DNA of 26,121 nucleotides from Candidatus Bathyarchaeota archaeon (GTDB lineage: Archaea; Thermoproteota; Bathyarchaeia; 40CM-2-53-6; FEN-987): contig JALHTB010000029.1 in NCBI GenBank assembly GCA_022865625.1, forward strand, positions 1 through 26,121, given 5' to 3'. The notes under the pieces were generated by a model. The model had not been told where the DNA came from and did not search any database. It saw only the letters and a program-made list of their open reading frames with translations. Numbering within the stretch: position 1 is the stretch's first letter; each line of letters opens with the position of its first letter. A program made the position numbers and the translations under genes. This document shows, in pieces, positions 1 to 5,975 of the stretch.

Positions 1-16
1 CGGCGGGTACGCTGTC

Positions 17-34
17 AGGCCAATGGTTTGGCCT
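17..34. repeat. Short perfect hairpin at left edge
   Basis: A 7-bp perfect inverted repeat (AGGCCAA / TTGGCCT) encloses a 4-nt loop. It lies about 65 bp beyond the stop codon of the minus-strand NmrA-like gene. Neither strand has a T-run after the stem, so a role as terminator is only a possibility. Bases 1-98 hold no gene I can support. Confidence 0.35.
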
Positions 35-98
35 ATGCTTCTACACTGGGATGGATGCAGGTGGAACCGCAACAACGGAATGCCCACCCAACAGAGGA

Positions 99-986
99 TC
101 AGAGTGGAAGCATGAATCTCCCGACTTCAGTCGCGGAGAGAATCAATCGTTCGACAAATGTCTCGAGTTTGGTGGGTGTGCGGCCGAGCAGATGAGATAG
201 CGCGTGCGGGTTGCCCCAGAAGCCATGGCGGTCGTAGTAGCAGAACATCCTAACCAGTGCCTCAATCTGATATTGCCCCACACCTGAGGTTTGGGCTTGG
301 CGGGTCCATGCCTCAATCGTTACCTGCTCAGCGCGTACGGGGCGTTTCAGATGTTTGCTTAGGATCTCGGCAACCTGTGTCTGTGTTAGCACTTCTGGGC
401 CAGCCAGCTCATACGTGGCACCCGGATGACCCGGCTCAGTCAAGACAATAGCCGCCGCTTCAGCAACATCCTCAAGATCAACCATGCTCATGCGAGCCTC
501 CACTGAATACGGCACCGCGTACACTCCACGCTCAACAATCGCCTGCCACCCCCCCAGCACATTCTGCATGTACGAAGCAGGCTGCAGAATCGTATACGCC
601 AGACCAGACTCAAACAAGGCTTCCTCAACACGCAACTTGTTCCAGTGGTGCGGCATGGCCTCGACTTGCGGATGCAACACAGAATGAAACACGAACTGCT
701 CAACCCCGGCCGCTCGCGCCGCGGCGATGACTGCACGACCAATTGGGATTTCATCTGGGCTGACGTTCGGACAGATATGGTAGATTGCACGCACGCCACG
801 GGCGGCCTGTTTGAGTTTGTTCTCGTCACGCATGTCGCCAACAATAGATTCTCGAGCGCCCACCGATTCAACCAAGCGCGCCTGCTCGCCCCGATGAACC
901 AGAGCACGCACAGGCTGTCCTCTCGCAGCTAGTGCAGAGATCACGGCCCGCCCGGTCTTACCTGCAGCACCAGTAATGAGAATCAT
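99..986 (-). CDS. NmrA-like NAD(P)-binding SDR family protein
   Basis: This is a soluble atypical short-chain dehydrogenase/reductase of the NmrA/NAD(P)H-azoreductase-like group. The N-terminus MILITGAAGKTGRAV is a textbook Rossmann dinucleotide-binding strand-loop-helix with GxxGxxG. The following segment (GDMRDENKLKQAARGVRAI) matches the second beta-alpha unit, and 'YTILQPASYMQN' matches the substrate-side NmrA segment. The catalytic YxxxK of classical SDRs is not evident, as usual in NmrA proteins, which can be redox sensors rather than enzymes. About 296 residues is normal for the family. I place the start at the ATG at 986; a TTG two codons upstream is possible but adds residues before the Rossmann strand. 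It is the last gene of a three-gene minus-strand run, 28 bp after the PhzF gene. The sequence looks bacterial, which suggests transfer (inference). The substrate is unknown. Confidence 0.85.
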   Translation of the reverse strand: MILITGAAGKTGRAVISALAARGQPVRALVHRGEQARLVESVGARESIVGDMRDENKLKQAARGVRAIYHICPNVSPDEIPIGRAVIAAARAAGVEQFVFHSVLHPQVEAMPHHWNKLRVEEALFESGLAYTILQPASYMQNVLGGWQAIVERGVYAVPYSVEARMSMVDLEDVAEAAAIVLTEPGHPGATYELAGPEVLTQTQVAEILSKHLKRPVRAEQVTIEAWTRQAQTSGVGQYQIEALVRMFCYYDRHGFWGNPHALSHLLGRTPTKLETFVERLILSATEVGRFMLPL

Positions 987-1014
987 ACACAATCACCGAG
1001 TCTGCTTGTTCCTC

Positions 1015-1812
1015 TCACAAGTGATCATCAAGTTCGCCGCGCAGGATTGTCACTGCTTGTCCGCTCAGATACACGCGGTCGCCGCTCACGCGGACACGTA
1101 CAGTTCCACCACGCCTTGAGGCCTGATAGGCTATCAGCTCATTCTTGCCGAGCCGTTTGCTCCAGAACGGGCCGAGGCAGCAGTGAGCGGAACCTGTGAC
1201 TGGGTCCTCATCAATGCCTGATCCTGGCGCAAAGAACCGAGAAACAAAGTCGAATCCGGGAGATGTTGCGCGGCTCGTGACCATGACGCCCCGGACCTGT
1301 AGTGCCCTCAGCAAGCCGAAATCAGGTTTCAGGGTCCGCACAGTCTCCTCCGTGTCCAATTCCAGAAGATAGTCGAACCGGCTCTTGCCTACATACCTTG
1401 GCTTCACGCCAAGCGCTTCCTCGAGTCGAGGAGGAGTGGTCGCTGGCTCGTCAGGTGTGGCCGGGAAATTGAGCTCGATCCAGTCACCCTTGCGCTTCGC
1501 CATCAACAACCCGCTCTTGGTGTGGAACCTCGCCTCCTCCTGCGGTGCAACCAGTCCGGTTTCCCAGAGGAGGTGTGCGCTTGCGAGTGTTGCGTGGCCG
1601 CACAGCGTAACCTCAACGGTGGGCGTGAACCAGCGTAGACCGAACCCGTCCGCTTGTTTGTGGAGGAACGCCGTCTCGGAGAGGTTCATTTCCCGTGCCA
1701 TATTCTGCATCCACGTCTCGTCACGCGGCTCCGTCAGGATGCACACGGCAGCGGGATTGCCTGCAAATGCTTTGTCCGTGAACGCGTCGACCTGGAAGAT
1801 CCTCAATCCCAT
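1015..1812 (-). CDS. PhzF family isomerase/epimerase-like protein
   Basis: The protein has the PhzF/YddE fold, two diaminopimelate-epimerase-like halves. Visible hallmarks are the N-terminal FQVDAFTDKAFAGNPAAV, the catalytic Glu46 in NLSETAFL, the LCGHATLASAH segment of the first half and the late DEDPVTGSAHC motif of the second half. The 265-residue length is typical. PhzF itself isomerises trans-2,3-dihydro-3-hydroxyanthranilate in phenazine synthesis, but no other phenazine gene is present and most family members have unknown substrates, so I give only the family name. The ATG start is preceded by GAGGAT at a reasonable spacing. The stop of the upstream DHDPS-family gene lies 15 bp away, so the two are very likely co-transcribed. 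Confidence 0.9.
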   Translation of the reverse strand: MGLRIFQVDAFTDKAFAGNPAAVCILTEPRDETWMQNMAREMNLSETAFLHKQADGFGLRWFTPTVEVTLCGHATLASAHLLWETGLVAPQEEARFHTKSGLLMAKRKGDWIELNFPATPDEPATTPPRLEEALGVKPRYVGKSRFDYLLELDTEETVRTLKPDFGLLRALQVRGVMVTSRATSPGFDFVSRFFAPGSGIDEDPVTGSAHCCLGPFWSKRLGKNELIAYQASRRGGTVRVRVSGDRVYLSGQAVTILRGELDDHL

Positions 1813-1827
1813 AACTGATCCTCTTGC

Positions 1828-2727
1828 TCATTCTATTCTGAGTTCTGGAAGAATCCGAGACAGAGACGCACGGAGTTCCACCAGTTCATCCCGGTTCATG
1901 GAGCGGAGGGGTGGCTTCACGAGTCCGCTCTTCAAACCCCGAAGTCTCAACCCTTCTAAGAGAGGAGCGATCGGGGGCATACTCGTGACCTTTCGAAGTG
2001 CATGTATCTTCAACTGCAACGACGCTGCTTTGTCGTATTCCTTCCTGCGGAACGTGTCGTACATCTCGACGAAGAGTTCAGGAGCAAGGTTTGAGGTCGC
2101 TGAGACTCCCGCATGGGTGCCTGCACATAGGGCCGCGAAAAGGTACGAGTCAGTTCCGTTTATGACGCCAAATCCAGCAGGAACTATCGACAAGCAATCC
2201 ACGAGCTGCACGAAATCTCTGCTACTGTCCTTCATCCCCACAACGTTCGGGATCCTGCTAAGCTTCAGAAGCAAGTTCGCGTCGACATTGTTCCCCGTAT
2301 GGCGAGGAATGTTGTATACGAACAGTGGTAGCTTGGTTGTACCCGCCAGTTTCGTGAAGTACTCGATGATGGCATCCTCTCCAGGCTGGTAGTAGAAGGG
2401 GGTCAGGCTCGCAATCGCGTCCGCGCCCGCTTTCTCTGCGTGCTCGGCAAGCTGAAAGCTAGCTTGTGGGTCGGAGGCACCAACTTGAACCACAACCGGA
2501 ATCTTCCTGCCCGTCTCTTGAACCACCACCTCGGCAACTCTTCTTCTCTGATCCGGACTCATTGCCGGGCCGAGTCCAGTCGTTCCACACACAAAGAAGC
2601 CATGCACTCGGTGCTTCAGCTGGAATCGTACAATCTCACGAAGCGCATCCTCATCCACTTCGCCTGCGTGAGTGAATGGTGTGACAAGGGCCGTCACAAT
2701 CCCTTCCAGAGTAAACTTCCCCGTCAT
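1828..2727 (-). CDS. DHDPS / KDG-aldolase family class I aldolase
   Basis: This is a TIM-barrel pyruvate-dependent class I aldolase of the DHDPS/N-acetylneuraminate lyase family. Residues visible from my start: GTTG at 48-51, Tyr138 in VYNIPRHTG, and the Schiff-base Lys166 in VVGMKDSS. The 299-residue length is normal. Family members include dihydrodipicolinate synthase and archaeal 2-keto-3-deoxygluconate aldolase. Sequence alone does not separate these. A broken PfkB kinase of KDG-kinase type about 1.2 kb upstream makes a sugar-acid aldolase plausible (inference). The frame stays open a further 43 codons to an ATG at 2856. I prefer the ATG at 2727 because MTGKFTLEGIVTALVTPF is the usual N-terminus and because a TATA box lies inside the longer frame, which would put the longer start upstream of the transcript. 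Confidence 0.85.
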   Translation of the reverse strand: MTGKFTLEGIVTALVTPFTHAGEVDEDALREIVRFQLKHRVHGFFVCGTTGLGPAMSPDQRRRVAEVVVQETGRKIPVVVQVGASDPQASFQLAEHAEKAGADAIASLTPFYYQPGEDAIIEYFTKLAGTTKLPLFVYNIPRHTGNNVDANLLLKLSRIPNVVGMKDSSRDFVQLVDCLSIVPAGFGVINGTDSYLFAALCAGTHAGVSATSNLAPELFVEMYDTFRRKEYDKAASLQLKIHALRKVTSMPPIAPLLEGLRLRGLKSGLVKPPLRSMNRDELVELRASLSRILPELRIE

Positions 2728-2764
2728 CGGATCTTGCCCGCTGTCTCGTCCTTCTGGCCCCGCA

Positions 2765-2773
2765 CTATAATTC
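2765..2773 (-). promoter_or_regulatory. TATA box for the aldolase-PhzF-NmrA operon
   Basis: On the minus strand this reads AATTATAGT. Its centre is about 42 bp upstream of the ATG at 2727, which predicts a transcript start near 2743 and a leader of roughly 16 nt. It supports the short start of the aldolase. It was assigned by eye and has no experimental support. Confidence 0.45.
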
Positions 2774-2861
2774 TTCCTCAGAACCTGAGCTGAAACCCAG
2801 TCTTGCCCGGTCTGCGCAGTTTGATGCCGACGGTGACGAAAAACGTTTGTCTTCAAGTCAG

Positions 2862-2916
2862 TGATGGTTCAAATCATGTTGCCCGCATCAAGAGACCCAC
2901 ACACACGAAAAATCAT
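2862..2916 (+). repeat. tRNA 3'-end-like repeat, copy B (inverted partner of 3771-3825)
   Basis: Reading on the plus strand from 2867, this copy has GTTCAAATC (T-loop-like), then GCCCGCA, TCAAG and a 10-base CCACACACAC. Aligned without gaps to the minus strand of 3820-3771 it matches at 40 of 50 positions, by my count. The copies point toward each other and bracket the nuclease gene at 2994-3641. The tRNA-like part here is more decayed than in the other copy: CATCA stands where the other has CACCA. Confidence 0.7.
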
Positions 2917-2993
2917 GTCACTCTCTAGGGGTAGCTCGGGGGATAGTCTGCAATGTTGTTGAGTATCCCGTGTCTCTTATCGGTGTGCTTGCA

Positions 2994-3641
2994 TCATGAT
3001 GTGATTAAGGCATTTCCACATTGTGTACAGTGCGTCCAGCTTGGCTCAACATTCATTCCGCACCTCGAGCATGTTGAGCGCTTGGTAGTAGGCATCATGA
3101 TATGGAGTGTCTCCCATTTCACCTTTCCAGCTTCAGTTGATTCCTTGATTTTCTTCTGAGTTCGGGTCAGTACCGGTTGCAATCCAGCTTTGACATCCAA
3201 AAAGACAATTTCCAGAGGCTCATCGGCACCTTCCGCAACTTTCGATAGGTTTTTGAAAATTACATAGTCGACAGGGCTTCCAATGAATCTGGCCTCAGCC
3301 GGGTTGTATTGCGATACGAACTCAGGTAACATAGGGGCCATTTGCTCCGCAATCTTGCCCTTGAGGACTGTTCTGGCTTGATCCAAAGCCTCACCACGTT
3401 CCTTTTGGATTGTCATCGTCAGTTCAGTCGCCTTCCATTCATCTAGCTTTGCTGCGTAGGTTGAGTGAATCGCAGATTCGAGCTGAGACCTCTGTTGATT
3501 GAACATGAACGTGGACATTTCTCTGGCCCTGGACTCAGCTACCGAAAATATCTTTCTGTTTAGAATTAGATAGATGATGAATGCTCCGATTAGGATGCCC
3601 ACCAAAAGTGCGAAGATATCCAAAGCATACACCAGGGTCAC
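2994..3641 (-). CDS. Membrane-anchored nuclease related to Holliday junction resolvases (COG4741-like), with zinc ribbon
   Basis: The 215-residue protein has an N-terminal hydrophobic helix at about 5-27 (DIFALLVGILIGAFIIYLIL). A long charged helical stretch at about 30-105 is probably coiled coil. A nuclease-like core follows at about 115-166, with FIGSPVDYVIF (Asp125) then PLEIVFLDVKAG (Asp149, Lys151) and LTRTQKKIKE. The D...(D/E)xK arrangement with a following basic helix is that of the Hjc-like restriction-endonuclease fold and of COG4741 proteins, described as predicted secreted endonucleases. The C-terminus carries a CxxC-x10-CxxC zinc ribbon (Cys191, 194, 205, 208). The start is GTG at 3641. 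Bases 2857-2993, downstream, contain no gene. A pair of inverted tRNA-like repeats flanks the gene, so it may be cargo of, or a leftover from, a mobile element (inference). Enzyme activity and substrate are unproven. Confidence 0.7.
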   Translation of the reverse strand: MTLVYALDIFALLVGILIGAFIIYLILNRKIFSVAESRAREMSTFMFNQQRSQLESAIHSTYAAKLDEWKATELTMTIQKERGEALDQARTVLKGKIAEQMAPMLPEFVSQYNPAEARFIGSPVDYVIFKNLSKVAEGADEPLEIVFLDVKAGLQPVLTRTQKKIKESTEAGKVKWETLHIMMPTTKRSTCSRCGMNVEPSWTHCTQCGNALITS

Positions 3642-3743
3642 AGAGTATCTCTATGCCCTTTCGGCTAAGAGCTTGACCCTTCTGAGTCAAGAACGTTTTC
3701 GTTACCCAGTAAGAACCCTTCAATCCGCGCAACAGAGAGGGGT

Positions 3744-3767
3744 TGTTAGGGGAAACCTCCCCTAACA
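3744..3767. repeat. Perfect 9-bp hairpin next to the tRNA-like repeat
   Basis: TGTTAGGGG and CCCCTAACA form a perfect 9-bp stem around the 6-nt loop AAACCT. It sits 3 bp inside repeat copy A and about 100 bp upstream of the nuclease start codon. There is no matching hairpin beside copy B. It could act as a terminator for minus-strand transcription from the tRNA-like side or be part of an element end; no T-run follows on either strand. Confidence 0.5.
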
Positions 3768-3770
3768 GGG

Positions 3771-3825
3771 AGGATTCTTTGTGTGTGTGGGGCCCTTGGT
3801 GCGGGCGTCCAGATTTGAACCGTCA
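3771..3825 (-). repeat. tRNA 3'-end fragment / inverted repeat copy A
   Basis: On the minus strand the sequence runs GGTTCAAATC, TGGA, CGCCCGC, ACCA. This is the T-loop with conserved G53/C61 bracket, the 3' T-stem half, the 7-nt 3' acceptor strand and an encoded ACCA end. The matching 5' half is absent: no GCGGGCG acceptor strand is found upstream, and the bases before G53 (GACG) do not pair with the T-stem 3' half. It is therefore a fragment, not a working tRNA. An A discriminator with a CGCCCGC strand would suit an archaeal tRNA-Leu, which is a guess. Fragments beginning at the T-loop are what tRNA-targeting integrases leave at attachment sites. Copy B at 2862-2916 is its inverted partner. 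Confidence 0.65.
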
Positions 3826-3891
3826 TGAGGAGAGTGTTTTTTCGTCGTCGGGTTGGCACGGTTTGATGCGAGGATCCGCCTTCGGATCTTG

Positions 3892-4416
3892 TCAACGCAG
3901 GTGCCGTTTTTCACCACGCTCAGAGCCCAAGTAGAACCCCAGTGTCTCCAAGTCTGGTGTGTTCTCATAGTCGCCCCTTACGGTTGCGACAAGAGATACT
4001 GACACATTACCCGCATGCAGGGACTCCTTCAGACTCCAGCCCTTCAGTTGTGTCGCGAGAAACGTCGCAGCAAGAGCGTCCCCAGCACCTATGAGATTCT
4101 CAACATTCGTAGGAATGAGCGGCTCAGTGACAGTTTCTCCTTTGGAGCTGGCGAAGAGTCCCTTCTCTCCGAGTTTGACAACAACTGTTGAGACCCGCTA
4201 TTGTGAAGTGAGTCAGCGATCTTCTCAGGATTGTCTGTTCCAAAGATGATGCTTGCGTCTGATCTGTCGGTGAAGACGATGTCAGCATCCTTGCACAGAG
4301 GAAGCAACGTGGCACGGGCCGCACTCTCTCTTAAACAGACTCACATGTCTGATAGGTCCACGTGTAAGCGCGTTAAGTTGAACCATCACTTCTCCCATAC
4401 AGACTACATCAGGCAA
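3892..4416 (-). pseudogene. PfkB/ribokinase-family sugar kinase (KDG-kinase-like) pseudogene
   Basis: Three reading-frame pieces form one decayed PfkB kinase. From a TTG at 4416 the minus strand reads LPDVVCMGEVMVQLNALTRG, then PIRHVSLF, the usual N-terminus of this family. At about 4345-4335 it jumps, with a frame change, to ESAARATLLPLCKDADIVF and DRSDASIIFGTDNPEKIADS, which belongs more than halfway along such kinases; the middle, including the sugar-binding GG/N-x-A region, is missing. A second frameshift near 4190 leads to VSTVVVKLGEKGLFASSKGE and the C-terminal catalytic motif NLIGAGDALAATF, ending in a TGA at 3892. The remnant covers about 170 codons against about 310 for intact relatives. 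It cannot make an active enzyme. Such kinases phosphorylate sugars such as 2-keto-3-deoxygluconate; with the aldolase at 1828-2727 this hints at a lost sugar-acid pathway (inference). Confidence 0.85.
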
Positions 4417-4684
4417 GTCCGCGACCTTCGGAGAATAGCTAGCGCTCGAAGACGCTTAATTACTTCACCAGAATGAGCGAGTCTGCTGGTCGAGACGGCT
4501 TCAAACTAATGCGGAATCTGCTTTGTTGACATAAATCAAGCGTCGTAGCCTCTTCGAGACCTAGCGTTAGATAGAACCAAAGCTGTCTAAGCAGACGCTG
4601 CCAGGCGACGGTTATTGACGGTAATTGTATGTTGAATTCTCAAATGAGCGCCACAGGCCCTATGGGTTTACGAGGAAGGTCTAG
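4417..4684. other. Gene-free stretch with a 10-bp tandem repeat
   Basis: I see no gene here. At 4607-4626 two adjacent 10-mers, GACGGTTATT and GACGGTAATT, match at 9 of 10 positions. They lie about 60-80 bp upstream of the small gene at 4685, where an operator could sit. No convincing TATA box is visible. GAGGAAGGT just upstream of 4685 is a good ribosome binding site. Confidence 0.35.
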
Positions 4685-4915
4685 ATGAGCAAGAGAAACG
4701 CGTTGACAGAGCAGAGCATCGTCGTTGATGATGTTCTTTCTATGCTGACGGGACACCCAAGAGGAACACTCACAAGCTTCACCGAGGTCACGAAGGCTGT
4801 TCACGACTACATCAAGACAAACGGCCTGCGACAGAGATTCTGTCCGCACTGCAATGCACCCCTGAACGCCCCAGCAAAACCACAGCCAGCAGAGGTTATA
4901 CTACCTCCTACGTAG
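4685..4915 (+). CDS. Small protein with SWIB-like helix and CPHC motif
   Basis: The 76-residue soluble protein starts at an ATG with a purine-rich ribosome binding site (GAGGAAGGT) a few bases upstream. The central part, SFTEVTKAVHDYIKTNGL, resembles the 'evvkalweYIKkhnLq' helix of SWIB/MDM2 domains, but the protein is too short for the full fold. A CPHC knuckle follows at about 53-56, then a Pro-rich tail. A single CxxC could bind metal only by dimerisation or with other ligands. It stands alone between the kinase pseudogene and a strong hairpin. I do not recognise a named family. A small chromatin- or transcription-associated role would be a guess from the SWIB resemblance only. Confidence 0.6.
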   Translation: MSKRNALTEQSIVVDDVLSMLTGHPRGTLTSFTEVTKAVHDYIKTNGLRQRFCPHCNAPLNAPAKPQPAEVILPPT

Positions 4916-4936
4916 ACTCGGTATCTGCCTGTTCGC

Positions 4937-4959
4937 GGCTGGAACAGGCCGTTCCAGCC
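4937..4959 (+). terminator. Candidate terminator hairpin after the CPHC small gene
   Basis: GGCTGGAAC and GTTCCAGCC form a perfect 9-bp stem with a 5-nt loop, starting 22 bp after the stop codon of the small gene. A second tiny stem (AACAG TTT CTGTT) and a T-rich run (TTTCTGTTCATTTCTC) follow at about 4971-4990. A stem followed by a T-rich stretch on the plus strand fits a terminator. The rest of the gap up to 5075 holds only the next promoter; GAATTAAGAG near 5019-5028 is a possible TATA element for the MBL gene. Confidence 0.45.
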
Positions 4960-5075
4960 CGGCGAGACCCAACAGTTTCTGTTCATTTCTCAATTGGAAT
5001 TCTGCAGGATTCTACGAAGAGAATTAAGAGAAACCCAGCCCTCCTACGATTAGAGCTAAGCTGGGGCGGCGCGGG

Positions 5076-5876
5076 ATGCTCAAGGCCACGCAGGTCGGAG
5101 ACGTCACAGAGATCAAGATGGGCAGATCCCTTGACGGCGAGACGGTCCTCTACTGGGTGGCCGCCTACCTCATAGACGGAATCCTGATCGACACGGGCTG
5201 CGACTACACGAAAAACGAACTCGCCGAATTCCTAGACGGCAAGCAAGTCTCGAAGCTGATCAACACTCACTACCATGAGGATCATGTTGGCGGAAACGCG
5301 ATCCTTGCCAAACGCTTTGGGCTGAAAGCAATCGCGCATCCAGAAACAGTCCGTCTCATGAGTGGCAAGCACGATTTGTATCCCTTCGAGCTTGAAGTCT
5401 GGGGACCCCCCGATCCCTGCACCGCCGACCCGATGGGATCCTCAATCAAAGAAGGAGAGGTCAGCCTGCATGTCATCGAGACCCCAGGACACTGCAAAGG
5501 ACACGTGTCCCTATTCGAGGAGAACCACGGAATCCTGTTCTCTGGCGACATATGGGTTGGAGAACGTCCCAAGACCGCGAGAACCGAAGAAAACGTGCAT
5601 CAACTGATCAGGGATCTCACGAAGTTCGAAGAGCTCAAACCGAAGATAATGTTCGCTTCCCTAGGGAAAGCCGTTCCGAACCCACTCGATGCCATCAGAG
5701 GAACCCGAGAATACCTGGAAGAGACGCGAGACAAGATCCTGAAGCTTCACTCCGAAGACAAATCCCCAGAACAGATTCGGGAGCAACTATTCGGAAGAGA
5801 GAGCACACTCGCTGAGTACACGCAGTATCAACTCTCGATCAAGATCTTCGTCGAGTCTTTCCTGCGAAGTGAATGA
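5076..5876 (+). CDS. MBL-fold metallo-hydrolase
   Basis: This is a metallo-beta-lactamase-fold hydrolase of 266 residues. The dinuclear metal site is clear: HYHEDH at 65-70 (His65, His67, Asp69, His70), His139 in ETPGHCKGH, and Asp158 in LFSGDIW. The C-terminal region (about 190-266) is helical, with the small-domain pattern (SPEQIREQLFG) often seen in MBL proteins of the LACTB2/glyoxalase II-like groups. A zinc-dependent hydrolase of a thioester, phosphoester or lactone is expected, but the substrate cannot be read from the sequence. The ATG start gives VGDVTEIKMG and the usual strand order. The rpoD promoter follows within 30 bp of its stop, so it is probably transcribed separately from that operon. 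Confidence 0.9.
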   Translation: MLKATQVGDVTEIKMGRSLDGETVLYWVAAYLIDGILIDTGCDYTKNELAEFLDGKQVSKLINTHYHEDHVGGNAILAKRFGLKAIAHPETVRLMSGKHDLYPFELEVWGPPDPCTADPMGSSIKEGEVSLHVIETPGHCKGHVSLFEENHGILFSGDIWVGERPKTARTEENVHQLIRDLTKFEELKPKIMFASLGKAVPNPLDAIRGTREYLEETRDKILKLHSEDKSPEQIREQLFGRESTLAEYTQYQLSIKIFVESFLRSE

Positions 5877-5905
5877 GCTTTCTCGCGATTCCGAACCGGT
5901 AATGG

Positions 5906-5912
5906 TTTATAA
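5906..5912 (+). promoter_or_regulatory. rpoD: TATA box of the rpoD operon
   Basis: TTTATAA is a consensus archaeal TATA element. It predicts a transcript start near 5935 and a leader of about 40-50 nt before rpoD. It lies 30 bp after the MBL gene's stop, so the polymerase/ribosomal operon appears to begin here. Confidence 0.65.
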
Positions 5913-5975
5913 GCGCCATGAAAGCCTAAACTGCAACCCTACCAGAACCAACTAGGGATAGAATAACAGAAGGTC

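Noticed and set aside
1385..2392. 335-codon open frame on the plus strand
   Set aside because: It is antisense to two well-supported enzymes (PhzF and the aldolase), and its product shows no domain and is Ser/Arg/Pro-rich, as expected for a shadow frame.
3797..3900. Complete tRNA gene on the minus strand
   Set aside because: Only the T-loop to CCA part is tRNA-like; no matching 5' acceptor strand, D-arm or anticodon loop was found upstream.
3743..3934. Short plus-strand frame with GRPDLNRHE
   Set aside because: The peptide is the reading of a tRNA T-arm/acceptor on the opposite strand, a known false-gene pattern.
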